From Eubacteriaceae bacterium CHKCI004 (GTDB taxonomy: Bacteria; Bacillota; Clostridia; Lachnospirales; Lachnospiraceae): a DNA stretch of 64,000 bases. The DNA lies in assembly GCA_900016875.1 (NCBI GenBank), contig FCNR01000060.1, positions 1 to 64,000 of the forward strand, given 5' to 3'. Shown in pieces: positions 16,188 to 24,176 of this stretch. How positions within the stretch are numbered: position 1 is the first letter of the stretch; each line of letters starts with the position of its first letter. The notes beneath the pieces were generated by a model, which saw only the letters and a list, made by a program, of their open reading frames with translations, had not been told where the DNA came from and did not search any database. The translations under genes were made by a program, and so were the position numbers.

Positions 16188-16592
16188 ATGAAGAAAAAAA
16201 CAAAAGTCGCATTTATCTGCGTCCACAATTCCTGCCGAAGCCAGATTGCGGAGGCACTGGGAAAACATCTCGCGTCCGATGTATTTGAGAGCTATTCTGC
16301 GGGAACAGAGACGAAACCGCAAATCAACCAGGACGCAGTACGTCTTATGAAACAGCTCTATGACATTGACATGGAAAAAACGCAGCGCAGCAAGCTACTA
16401 TCGGAGATTCCTCCGGTCGACATAGTCATTACCATGGGCTGCAACGTGGAATGCCCGTTTCTTCCATGCAAACACAGAGAAGACTGGGGACTGGAAGACC
16501 CCACCGGAAGCAGCGACGAGGTATTTTTACAGGTGATTAAAACTATTGAGGGGAAGGTGTTGGAGTTGAAGGAGAGGGTTAGGAAAGGGTAG
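16188..16592 (+). CDS. arsC: Arsenate reductase, LMW-phosphatase type
   Basis: 134 residues. The P-loop CX5R is Cys11-VHNS-Cys-Arg17 and the following SQIAEAL matches thioredoxin-coupled ArsC. MGCNVECPFLPC holds Cys85, Cys89 and Cys94; the first two stand where the relay cysteines of this family lie. EDWGLEDPTG contains the catalytic acid. It reduces arsenate to arsenite, which the cell then exports. It begins two bases after the thioredoxin-like gene, so the two are translationally coupled and may act together. Normal length, intact. Confidence 0.92.
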   Translation: MKKKTKVAFICVHNSCRSQIAEALGKHLASDVFESYSAGTETKPQINQDAVRLMKQLYDIDMEKTQRSKLLSEIPPVDIVITMGCNVECPFLPCKHREDWGLEDPTGSSDEVFLQVIKTIEGKVLELKERVRKG

Positions 16593-16660
16593 AAAATAAC
16601 ATTTCTGCATATATTTTCATATATAAGAATGACTTCATATGTCCTGATGAGGTGAGAAAT

Positions 16661-18568
16661 ATGCCGGAAAATCAAAAACGCGCCGTTATTTACTGCCGTG
16701 TCAGCACGCAGGAACAGGCGCAGCGGGATGCACTGGCTGTGCAGGTAGAAGAAGCCCAAAATGCGGTAAAGAGCAATGAATGGGTGCTTGTTGACCAGTA
16801 TATCGAGATGGAGAGCGGGACAACGAAACATGGTCGCTCAGAATACATGCGGTTGCTTGACGACATAAAGGATAAGAATAAATTTGATATTATCGTCATC
16901 AAATCCCTGGATCGTCTGAATCGTTCGGCCAAAAACTGGTATCTGTTTGTGGAGGAGCTTGTCAACAATGACAAGCTCCTTTATATATACATGGACAGAG
17001 CGTTTTATAAAACCGACGATCGCCTTATCTCCGGAGTGAAGGCGATCCTGGCGGAACAATATTCCAGAGATTTGAGCAGCAAAATCAATAATGCGCACGA
17101 GTACCGGCAGAAAAACGGTACAACGGTTCTGATCAATAATAATACCTATGGATATGTCAAGAATCCGGATAAATCTGTGTCCATTCATCCTGAGGAAGCG
17201 AAAATGATACGAAAGATTTACCGGCTGGCGGCGCAAGGCTGCGGTTCCCGCACAATCAGTAAGATTTTATATCAGGACGGCATCCGGAACCGCAATGGCA
17301 ATCAGTTGGAGGAGTCCAGCATCCGGAGAATTATCAAAAATCCGCTCTTTAAAGGCGTCGTTGTCATGAATAAGCGGCACTTTGACTTTGAAAAAAAGAA
17401 AGAAATAAAGAATCCGGAATCGGAGTGGATTTATCATCAGGGGCTTGTACCTGCCATTGTGGAGAAGGAATTGTGGGAAAAGGCCAATAAGATGCTTAAA
17501 TTATCGGCAGCGCAGGTAAAGGGCGCCGGCTGGCAGAAAAAACACAGAGAACTCTATGATTTCTCCGGTAAGCTGATCTGTGGAGAGTGCGGAGCTCCCT
17601 ACTATAAAACCTTCCGCCGGCAATATGCCAATCCGGAGCATGTCATCGTGGAATGGAGATGTTCTTCTTATTTAAAGCACGGGAGGAAGAAGCAAGAGGT
17701 GGCAGAAGGGACAAATCAATCTAAAGAATGGGGGGCTGATGAACAGAAGCTGCGCCGCGGTCAGATTACCGGCTGTGACAATATCCATTTAAAGCAGGAA
17801 GGGCTGGAGCGCATGATGCGGGAGCTGTCCGGACAGTTGTTTGCATGGCAGGATGAAGAAAATATGATCCGTCGTATTATCAAAATACTTTCTGAGGTGC
17901 TTCTCACGGGAGAGACACATTTGAAAAAAGAGGAAGTGGAGAAGAATCTTATGGCTGTCAGGAACCGGAAGAGCCGGTTACTTGATCTGCTGCTTGATAA
18001 CACCATCTCAAAGCAGGGGTATAAAAGCAAGCAAAAAGAACTGGAGCAGGAAGAACAGCGTTGGACGGAGCGGCTGGAGAGGATGGATGTGGAGGAAGAA
18101 AAGATCCGGCAGACGAAGGAACGTCTGGTGGGAATTGAGCAAAAACTCCGGGCCGATGGCTGCGAAAAGATTCAGGCAGGGTTGCTCATGCAGGTCATGG
18201 ACCACATCCGGGTTTTTGAAGACCGGCTGGAGATAGAACTGAATCCGGTGGCTTTGCCTGGGGTGGCATCTGTCCATGGATGGATCATGCAGAAGCCGGG
18301 GGCCTTACAGAAAGATTACCTGCAGGAGTATTTCATTGAAGTTCCGACGGCCCGTTACTTCGCCGATACCCGCATTATCAAAAAGAAGAAAAAAGAAAGT
18401 ATCCCGGATATCCTCAGAAAAGAGCCGTTTCTCACCAACAAGGAATTGGCGAAACGCCTGGATGTTACATTTTCTACCCTGCGCCGCTGGCTTGCTGATT
18501 ACAAAAAGAAAGGGCAGATTTACTTTGATAAGACAGGAGGGAAAGGTCAGTGGAGAGTGAGGGAGTAA
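16661..18568 (+). CDS. Large serine recombinase (site-specific integrase)
   Basis: 635 residues. The resolvase domain begins AVIYCRVSTQEQ with nucleophile Ser15, then SLDRLNRSAKNW. The recombinase domain has YGYVKNPDKSVSIHPEEAKMIRKIY and the usual SIRRIIKNPLFKG. A zinc ribbon follows (CGECG, later C and GCDN), then a long coiled coil (about 410-515). The last 60 residues (FLTNKELAKRLDVTFSTLRRWLADYKKKG) form an extra winged helix not found in most members. ATG 16661 follows GAGGTGAG; GTG 16652 is an alternative. It is the only recombinase in the island and is therefore the probable integrase for attL/attR. Confidence 0.93.
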   Translation: MPENQKRAVIYCRVSTQEQAQRDALAVQVEEAQNAVKSNEWVLVDQYIEMESGTTKHGRSEYMRLLDDIKDKNKFDIIVIKSLDRLNRSAKNWYLFVEELVNNDKLLYIYMDRAFYKTDDRLISGVKAILAEQYSRDLSSKINNAHEYRQKNGTTVLINNNTYGYVKNPDKSVSIHPEEAKMIRKIYRLAAQGCGSRTISKILYQDGIRNRNGNQLEESSIRRIIKNPLFKGVVVMNKRHFDFEKKKEIKNPESEWIYHQGLVPAIVEKELWEKANKMLKLSAAQVKGAGWQKKHRELYDFSGKLICGECGAPYYKTFRRQYANPEHVIVEWRCSSYLKHGRKKQEVAEGTNQSKEWGADEQKLRRGQITGCDNIHLKQEGLERMMRELSGQLFAWQDEENMIRRIIKILSEVLLTGETHLKKEEVEKNLMAVRNRKSRLLDLLLDNTISKQGYKSKQKELEQEEQRWTERLERMDVEEEKIRQTKERLVGIEQKLRADGCEKIQAGLLMQVMDHIRVFEDRLEIELNPVALPGVASVHGWIMQKPGALQKDYLQEYFIEVPTARYFADTRIIKKKKKESIPDILRKEPFLTNKELAKRLDVTFSTLRRWLADYKKKGQIYFDKTGGKGQWRVRE

Positions 18569-18609
18569 ATGTCTTTTAGAAGAAATCATAATAAATACAT
18601 TTTTGCCCT

Positions 18610-18649
18610 TTGTACTTTTGAGCATAATTATGTTATAATAATGTACAAA
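18610..18649 (+). promoter_or_regulatory. Promoter and palindrome of the Phd/RelE-type operon
   Basis: TTGTAC (18610-18615), 18 bp, TATAAT (18634-18639). The half sites TTTGTAC (18609-18615) and GTACAAA (18643-18649) form an inverted repeat that brackets the promoter, a likely operator for the antitoxin and the toxin-antitoxin complex. Confidence 0.65.
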
Positions 18650-18662
18650 AAGGAGGTGCAGT

Positions 18663-18926
18663 ATGCCACAGATTAGACCGATTACAGATCTTCGTAACAC
18701 TAACGAGATATCAGATATTTGTCATGCCCGGCGTGAGCCCGTATTTATTACGAAAAATGGATATGGTGATTTGGTGGTGATGAGTATTGAAACCTATGAG
18801 GAAATGGTGGAAAATACAGCGATAGATACCGCAATTTCAGAAGCAGAGGCCGAATTCGAACAAGACGGGAAGCTTTATGATGCAAAGGAAGCGTTGAAGT
18901 CTTTAAGGAGGAAGCATTTTGGATAA
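18663..18926 (+). CDS. Phd/YefM family antitoxin
   Basis: 87 residues. The N-terminal Phd/YefM DNA-binding fold is clear (IRPITDLRNTNEISDICHARREPVFITKNGYGDLVVMSIETYE), and the acidic C-terminus is the part that wraps the toxin. It neutralises the RelE-like toxin coded next and represses the operon. AAGGAGG precedes ATG 18663. The last eight bases overlap the toxin gene. Confidence 0.92.
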   Translation: MPQIRPITDLRNTNEISDICHARREPVFITKNGYGDLVVMSIETYEEMVENTAIDTAISEAEAEFEQDGKLYDAKEALKSLRRKHFG

Positions 18927-19221
18927 ATACAGCGTCAAATTGATGAGCCGAGCGTTGAAAGATTTGGATGGCATTTATAATTACATTGCCCATACGCTGT
19001 TGGAACCAGAGACGGCTTTGAACTTAGTGAATCGAATCGAGGATGCAATACTCTCGTTGGATACTATGCCATATCGTTGCCCAGAACGGAAACAAGGAGC
19101 TTATGCTAACCGGGGATACAGACAACTTTTTGTAGAGAATTATACAGTCGTCTTTCGGATTAACGAGGCTCAGAAGATGGTAATTGTGGTAACAGTTCGC
19201 TATTCCCCAAGTAAATTTTAA
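18919..19221 (+). CDS. RelE/ParE family toxin
   Basis: 100 residues, TTG start at 18919 with AAGGAGG seven bases upstream. The pattern SVKLMSRALKDLDGIYNYIA, then LDTMPYRCPE, RGYRQLFVENYTVVFRINE and VTVRYSPSKF is the ParE/RelE fold; the C-terminal Arg and Tyr could be RNase residues, while the N-terminal half resembles ParE. So cleavage of ribosome-bound mRNA or gyrase inhibition are both possible. Overlap with the antitoxin gene couples the pair. Confidence 0.9.
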   Translation: MDKYSVKLMSRALKDLDGIYNYIAHTLLEPETALNLVNRIEDAILSLDTMPYRCPERKQGAYANRGYRQLFVENYTVVFRINEAQKMVIVVTVRYSPSKF

Positions 19222-19382
19222 AAGAAATAATAGATAGTGAAAGAAGCAGTTTGGGAGATCAGGCTGCTTCTTCTGCTAAGGGAAAAGAGTTTTGATAAAA
19301 GAATCCTGATAATAAAAATTACCTGATGCTGAAAATATGAGAATAGAATTATCGAAATATCAAGGCGCAAGGCTGTAATCAC

Positions 19383-19423
19383 TTGACAGTTTTCTCACTC
19401 CTTTATATAATGAACAATGTTCA
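19383..19423 (+). promoter_or_regulatory. tetR-type promoter with operator copy 1
   Basis: TTGACA (19383-19388), 17 bp, TATAAT (19406-19411): full consensus. It overlaps the palindrome TGAACA-A-TGTTCA (19411-19423). An identical 13-mer lies at 20075-20087 before the next gene. Confidence 0.85.
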
Positions 19424-19438
19424 TATTGAGGTGATGCA

Positions 19439-20008
19439 ATGAATACAATCGTAACTTCAAAAGAAGAGATCTTAAAAATCAGCCGGGATATGATTCAGCA
19501 GCAGGGCTGGTCTGCGGTTAATATCCGTTCTGTTGCGGCTGCCTGCGGCGTGTCCGTGGGATCAATCTACAATTATTTTGATTCCAAAGCGGAGCTGATG
19601 GGAGCTGTGGTGGAGAGTGTCTGGCATGAGATTTTTCACCGTCCGGAAGATGAGAGCATGTTTCAAGATACGCAAACCTGCATCGCATGGATATACGGAC
19701 GGATGGAATATGGCTGCAAACAATACCCCGGATTTTTTACTCTTCATTCTCTGGGGTTCATGCAGGAAGAGAAATCCGACGGAAAACGGCGGATGCAGCG
19801 GACCTGGCAGCACATTCTGGATGAATTATGTTCCGTCCTGAAGAGGGATACAAAGATCAGGGCAGATGCTTTTACAGAGCAGTTTACGGCGGAGACCTTT
19901 GCGGATGTTTTGTTTTCGTTGATGCTGTCTGCTTTGCTGCGGCAGGACTATGATCCGGGCGCAGCGCTGGAAATCATCCGGCGAACCCTCTATGAAAAAG
20001 CTGACTGA
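19439..20008 (+). CDS. TetR family repressor
   Basis: 189 residues. The HTH (GWSAVNIRSVAAACGVSVGSIYNYFDSKAELM) is typical; the rest is a helical ligand domain with a WxGRMEYG-type core and an aromatic-rich pocket. It should bind the palindrome TGAACAATGTTCA found both before its own gene and before the two membrane protein genes that follow. The ligand is unknown. GAGGTG precedes ATG 19439. A terminator separates it from the genes it presumably controls. Confidence 0.9.
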   Translation: MNTIVTSKEEILKISRDMIQQQGWSAVNIRSVAAACGVSVGSIYNYFDSKAELMGAVVESVWHEIFHRPEDESMFQDTQTCIAWIYGRMEYGCKQYPGFFTLHSLGFMQEEKSDGKRRMQRTWQHILDELCSVLKRDTKIRADAFTEQFTAETFADVLFSLMLSALLRQDYDPGAALEIIRRTLYEKAD

Positions 20009-20033
20009 AATTATAAAAGCTGATTGGCTTTAT

Positions 20034-20063
20034 AAAATTCCCGCTGAGATGTGGGAATTTTTT
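20034..20063 (+). terminator. Hairpin terminator after the TetR gene
   Basis: AAAATTCCC (20034-20042) pairs with GGGAATTTT (20053-20061) around a ten-base loop, followed by TT. It lies just upstream of operator copy 2. Confidence 0.75.
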
Positions 20064-20074
20064 ATCCCGGAAAC

Positions 20075-20087
20075 TGAACAATGTTCA
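20075..20087 (+). promoter_or_regulatory. TetR operator copy 2
   Basis: TGAACA-A-TGTTCA, identical to the 13-mer at 19411-19423, and directly upstream of the AAGGAGG ribosome site of the next gene. I see no good promoter between the terminator and this site, so it may block read-through or a weak promoter. Confidence 0.75.
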
Positions 20088-20102
20088 AAAAGGAGGTAGA
20101 TT

Positions 20103-20549
20103 ATGAAAGTAAAGCGCAATACCCTGCTGCTCCTCGCCTGTCTGGTGTGGAGTGCGGCGGGATTTAATATCCTTCGCATCGGCCTGATGGCCTACCCGGC
20201 GTATCTTACTGTGACGAATTATCTGTTGTCCGTACTTGTCTTTGCCGTGTTCCAGCGGTTTATTTTTGGAAAACTGGTCAAAAAACATACGGACAGGATC
20301 AATTCCTACCCCGATGAACCACATTTTTTTCTAAAATTCTTTGACCGGAAAGCTTTCATCATCATGGCTGTGATGATGACCGGCGGCATTGGCCTTCGGG
20401 TGGGCGGACTGGCGCCGGAGCGGTTCATCGCATTTTTTTATACCGGATTGGGAGCTTCGCTCTTGCTGGCCGGGCTGTTATTTGGCCGTAACTATGGCCG
20501 GGCAATATTTACGGCCGCCAATGTGCAAAATGAAAGAAAGGGAGAATAA
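20103..20549 (+). CDS. Membrane protein controlled by TetR, unknown family
   Basis: 148 residues with four hydrophobic segments (about 8-26, 35-54, 82-100, 110-130) and a charged inner loop (FGKLVKKHTDRINSYPDEPHFFLKFFDRKAF). I do not recognise a named family. The following gene begins one base after its stop, so they form a pair. Behind a TetR operator, the two could be a two-part transporter or a membrane-stress system; that is a guess from context only. Confidence 0.7.
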   Translation: MKVKRNTLLLLACLVWSAAGFNILRIGLMAYPAYLTVTNYLLSVLVFAVFQRFIFGKLVKKHTDRINSYPDEPHFFLKFFDRKAFIIMAVMMTGGIGLRVGGLAPERFIAFFYTGLGASLLLAGLLFGRNYGRAIFTAANVQNERKGE

Positions 20550-21218
20550 ATGATGCAAGCAATTGGAGAAACACTATTTGACGTTGTCTATTTGATTTCC
20601 GTCATTACAATCGGAATTTTAATGATCCGCGGCAGCAAAGGAAACCGTCAGTTCCGCTTGTTTGGATGGATGGCGGTGGTGCTGGGAGCGGGCGACGCCT
20701 TCCACCTTGTTCCACGCGCGCTGGCCCTCTGTACCACCGGGCTGGAGAATTACACTGTTCCTCTGGGCCTTGGAAAATGGATTACATCCGTGACAATGAC
20801 GATTTTTTATGTGCTGCTCTACTATGTGTGGCGGCAGCGGTATAAAGTTCAGGGAAAAGCCGGGCTTACCGCCATCGTGTACATTCTGGCCGGTATGAGA
20901 ATCCTCCTGTGCATGATGCCGCAGAACCAGTGGCTGAGCGCCGAAGCACCCCTTTCCTGGGGAATCTATCGTAATATTCCATTTGCACTGCTGGGACTGG
21001 TGATAATCGTACTGTTTTACCGCAGCGCCAAAATTCATGAAGATAAGGCATTTCGCTGGATGTGGCTGACCATCGTGCTGAGCTTTGCATTCTACATTCC
21101 GGTGGTGCTGTGGGCGGATGCCATCCCTATGATCGGAATGTTGATGATTCCAAAAACATGTGCTTATGTGTGGACCGTGCTGATCGGATATTTTGCCATG
21201 AAGCGGGAATGTCGATGA
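20550..21218 (+). CDS. Polytopic membrane protein, unknown family
   Basis: 222 residues with about seven hydrophobic segments, spaced as in seven-helix proteins: residues about 8-26, 36-56, 74-94, 104-122, 136-158, 168-188 and 195-215. His and Asp residues inside segments (GDAFHLVPRA) and W-rich stretches (YYVWRQRY) are notable. No family name is offered. It starts with ATG ATG directly after the stop of the previous gene, so they are translated together under the TetR system. Confidence 0.7.
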   Translation: MMQAIGETLFDVVYLISVITIGILMIRGSKGNRQFRLFGWMAVVLGAGDAFHLVPRALALCTTGLENYTVPLGLGKWITSVTMTIFYVLLYYVWRQRYKVQGKAGLTAIVYILAGMRILLCMMPQNQWLSAEAPLSWGIYRNIPFALLGLVIIVLFYRSAKIHEDKAFRWMWLTIVLSFAFYIPVVLWADAIPMIGMLMIPKTCAYVWTVLIGYFAMKRECR

Positions 21219-21255
21219 GAAGATAAGAAAATGTCGTGAATATATGGAGGCAGAC

Positions 21256-21708
21256 ATGAAAATAGTTGAGGTGAAAGAACGGACTCCGGATTTGATAAAG
21301 GGCCTACTGGAAGTATGGGAAAACTCCGTGCGGGCTACCCACCTGTTTTTATCGGACAGTGAGATTCAGAGTATAAAAAAATATGTGCCGCAGGCCTTAA
21401 ATGAAGTGTTACATTTGCTGATTGCAGAAGATGAATAGGGTCGGCCGGTTGCATTTATGGGAGTGGAGGCCGGTTCATTGGAAATGTTGTTTATCGCTCC
21501 TGAAGAAAGAGGAAAGGGGCTGGGAAAACGCCTGATTCAATATGGGATAAAAAATTACTCTGTGGAAAAACTGACCGTAAATGAACAGAATCCCCAGGCA
21601 AAGGGATTTTATGAACATATGGGATTTCAGGTCTATAAAAGAACAGATTTAGACGAGCAGGGCAATCCATACCCGCTTTTGTATATGAGGCGTCCGGTGA
21701 TGCAGTAA
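21256..21708 (+). pseudogene. GNAT acetyltransferase gene with one in-frame TAG
   Basis: ATG 21256 follows GGAGG and opens a GNAT protein (KIVEVKERTPDLIKGLLEVW and on) that meets TAG at 21436-21438. The same frame continues with GRPVAFMGVEAGSLEMLFIA, PEERGKGLGKRLIQYGIKNY (motif A) and VNEQNPQAKGFYEHMGFQVY up to 21708. The total, 150 codons, is a full GNAT of the PhnO/YjgM-like size. A single CAG to TAG or GAG to TAG change would explain it. A second start at ATG 21457 could give an 83-residue fragment holding the acetyl-CoA site. Confidence 0.85.
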
Positions 21709-21781
21709 AAAGGATTACCGGTCGCCGGCGGCAGCAGAAACTGAAAGAGCTGAAAGAAATGTACTGAAAAGGGAATAGAGG

Positions 21782-22114
21782 TTATAATCTGTTTTTATCT
21801 CCCCATTCGCACATGCCATCTAAAATAGGAATTAAAGATTTGCCCCGCTCAGTCAGGCTATATTCTACTTTGGGCGGGATTTGCGGGTATTCTTCCCGGT
21901 GAACAAGCTGGTCGGCTTCCAGCTCTTTCAACGCTGAACTTAAAGTTTTATAGGAAATTGTGCCGATATATCTTTTCATTTCATTAAAGCGGACTACCCC
22001 AAACTCCATTAAAGTATACAATATTGTCATTTTATATTTCCCGCTGATCAATGACAGCGTGTAATTGAATCCGGTTGAACTGAGGCATTCGTTCGCGATA
22101 CATCTTTCGCCCAT
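21782..22114 (-). CDS. HxlR family transcriptional regulator
   Basis: 110 residues. The winged-helix signature is complete: LSLISGKYKMTILYTLMEFGVVRFNEMKRYIGTISYKTLSSALKELEADQLVHREEYPQIPPKVEYSLTERGKSLIPIL spans it. Cys5 and Cys10 lie in the N-terminal arm (ERCIANECLSS); a Cys there serves as a redox switch in relatives such as YodB and HypR. It is divergent from the FMN reductase gene and probably controls it, responding to quinones or disulfide stress. That link is inference from neighbourhood and family. Confidence 0.9.
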   Translation of the reverse strand: MGERCIANECLSSTGFNYTLSLISGKYKMTILYTLMEFGVVRFNEMKRYIGTISYKTLSSALKELEADQLVHREEYPQIPPKVEYSLTERGKSLIPILDGMCEWGDKNRL

Positions 22115-22130
22115 TCTACACTCTCCTTTA

Positions 22131-22180
22131 GGTAAGTATATAACCTGATTGTAAGTATCGCACTTTAATGTGCGTACTTG
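22131..22180. promoter_or_regulatory. Probable HxlR operator region
   Basis: AAGTA-T-CGCAC (22153-22163) and GTGCG-TACTT (22170-22179) form an inverted repeat; another GTAAGTAT lies at 22132-22139. GTA-(N)-TAC half sites of this kind are typical for HxlR/YodB regulators. The site lies between the divergent regulator and reductase genes. Confidence 0.6.
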
Positions 22181-22322
22181 TTTTTCGTTTCATTCTTGCT
22201 ATGATTATAATGTCAGTACCTGAAAAAGTCAATTTTGCAGGAATGTGGGTTACATACTGATTTTAGGACGGATATATCATAACGATGTAATCGTTTATGA
22301 AAACGATAGGAGGTAAAATGTA

Positions 22323-22874
22323 ATGAGCAAGAAAATCGTGGTGTTGAATGGAAGTCCAAGAAAGAATGGAAATACATCTATGCTGGTAAAAGCATTTACT
22401 GAAGGCGCGGAAAGTGCGGGGAATACTGTAACAGAGTTCTTCCTTGACAGTATGGAGATCCATGGCTGTAAAGGATGCTTCGGCGGACACAGCAGTAAAG
22501 AATGTCCTTGTGTACAAAAGGATGATATGGCGCAGATTTATCCGGCCATAAGAGAATGTGATGTGGTAATACTGGCTTCTCCGCTCTATTACTGGAATAT
22601 GAGTGGTCAGATCAGAACAGCCGTTGACCGTTTATTTGCCTTGGAGGAAGGCGATGGCAACCTTCTCAGAGGACATGACAGGGCGTCCGCTCTGCTGATG
22701 GCAGCAGAAGGGCAGGGATTCGAGGACGTACTTACCTATTATGATCATCTGATGGAACATTTGCATTGGAAGAATCTCGGTCATGTTCTTGCCGGCGGGA
22801 ATATGAATGTAGGAGATATTAAAGATAAGCCGGAAATTCAGCAGGCGTATGAACTAGGAAAATCAATCCAGTAA
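22323..22874 (+). CDS. NADPH-dependent FMN reductase / flavodoxin-like oxidoreductase
   Basis: 183 residues. The flavodoxin fold begins VVLNGSPRKNGNTSMLVKAF with the phosphate loop SPRKNGNT, then HGCKGCFGG and DVVILASPLYYWNMSGQIRTAVDRLF, a pattern of iron-sulfur flavoprotein/NADPH reductase relatives. Cys residues (GCKGCFGGHSSKECPC) may be redox active. It probably reduces quinones or disulfides and is paired with a divergent HxlR regulator. AGGAGG precedes ATG 22323. Confidence 0.9.
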   Translation: MSKKIVVLNGSPRKNGNTSMLVKAFTEGAESAGNTVTEFFLDSMEIHGCKGCFGGHSSKECPCVQKDDMAQIYPAIRECDVVILASPLYYWNMSGQIRTAVDRLFALEEGDGNLLRGHDRASALLMAAEGQGFEDVLTYYDHLMEHLHWKNLGHVLAGGNMNVGDIKDKPEIQQAYELGKSIQ

Positions 22875-22915
22875 ATGGCGGCATTTTATTAGAAAATTAT
22901 CAGAAAATTTTATGA

Positions 22916-22942
22916 GGGCAGCAGAAATAACATCTGCTGCCC
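22916..22942. terminator. Hairpin between convergent genes
   Basis: GGGCAGCAG pairs with CTGCTGCCC around nine bases. Neither side has a long T-run, so termination strength is uncertain, but the position between convergent reductase and Uma2 genes fits. Confidence 0.5.
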
Positions 22943-23000
22943 GTCCAGACTGTAGACATGTGTAAAAGGGCATGTCTTTCTTTTTTGCGGCCGGAAATAT

Positions 23001-23564
23001 TCACCTATCCAGCAAATCGGCGATCGCCGGGAAATTAATATATAAGTCATCGTAAATATTGACCTTAATCGTGGAATCAAAAGTATATGGTACACTCAGA
23101 ACATTTGCTTCAAAAAAGTACACAGTCACAGCTTTCCGCTTCAGGTCAACAATCCAGTATTCTCTTACCCCGTACTTTTTATAATAATACAATTTGCGAA
23201 TGTAATCGTCTGTCGGATTACCCGGCGAGACAATCTCAATAATAAAATCCGGAGCGCTGTTGCAGCGCTTTCCGTCCAGTTTATCTTTATTACAGACAAT
23301 CATAATATCCGGCTGAACGATGGTCAGCGGTTTGTCGGAGAGCTTTACGTCAAAAGGCGCAGGAAATACCCGGCACTTGTCTCCTTTGGATTTCAGATAA
23401 GCACGGATGGAAACAAGAAGTTCCGTGAGAATGGTTTGGTGGAGCTCAGAGGGACTGACCATATCATAAGTTACACCGTCAAAAACTTCAATTCTAGTAT
23501 CTTCGGGAAGATTTTCGTACTGTTCTAAAGTGATAATTTCCGGTGGTGTCTGTAAGCCTGGCAT
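23001..23564 (-). CDS. Uma2 family protein (PD-(D/E)XK nuclease fold)
   Basis: 187 residues. The family pattern is complete: ENLPEDTRIEVFDGVTYDMVSPS, VQPDIMIVC (catalytic Asp), APDFIIEIVSPGNPTDD (Glu of ExK-like motif), KLYYYKKYGVREYWIVDLKRKAV. Uma2/DUF820 proteins are restriction-endonuclease-like, often abundant in cyanobacteria and clostridia; their role is not settled. The start ATG 23564 has AAAGGA ten bases upstream; GTG 23573 is too close to it. A DNA fragment of a relative lies 600 bp upstream (23985-24027). Confidence 0.88.
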   Translation of the reverse strand: MPGLQTPPEIITLEQYENLPEDTRIEVFDGVTYDMVSPSELHQTILTELLVSIRAYLKSKGDKCRVFPAPFDVKLSDKPLTIVQPDIMIVCNKDKLDGKRCNSAPDFIIEIVSPGNPTDDYIRKLYYYKKYGVREYWIVDLKRKAVTVYFFEANVLSVPYTFDSTIKVNIYDDLYINFPAIADLLDR

Positions 23565-23573
23565 GAGATACAC

Positions 23574-24176
23574 TTCCTTTCACAAGCAATTGAATAAATC
23601 TTAGTTGAGTATATTTAAGTTGATTAAAATGCATGTCAGGTTTGTAGTTTTTGATTATAGTCTATAGTAATTTGAGAGAATGTTCAATATTCTATTTAAT
23701 CGTATCTTTTTATTTTTTCAATCTATATTATCTGAATTTTATTTCCGGGAAATATTAAAGAATTTCGAGTTGGGAAGATGCTAGCATATTTGTTGGCTAT
23801 GTTTGTTAGTTCCTTGTTGTTTTGTGACAGGAGAGATAGGTGTTGCAAATTATGTTGAACTTTGTGTAGGGGATTGCTTTTTTTAAATTTGGCTTGACTT
23901 TTTCTATTTATCGTATTATAGTAAAAATATAAAAACAATAAAAAAGATAGAAATGAGTAAAAAGTGCTTTCTGGCCAGCGAGTTGGCGCAGGAAATACCC
24001 GGCACGGGTCTCCTTTGGTTTTTCAGATTTAGTGACAGAACGAAACAAAACATTTCCTCTTTTTTTTCGTAAAATGTGGTACAATACATAATAACAATCA
24101 AAAATCTCGTTTTTCAAACTTTTTATATTGATTCTTTCATATTGTTTTTGTAAAAATTTAAAGAAAGGGATAATAA
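23574..24176. other. AT-rich gap holding a piece of a second Uma2 gene
   Basis: Bases 23985-24005 repeat exactly 21 bases of the Uma2 gene (23356-23376). The match goes on with gtctcctttgg (24008-24018 against 23379-23389) and tttcagat, with small changes, on the same strand. The remainder is AT-rich with stop codons in all frames. I take it as the trace of a duplicated or recombined Uma2 gene. Nothing else is visible except a possible TACAAT box near 24072 for the next gene. Confidence 0.55.
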
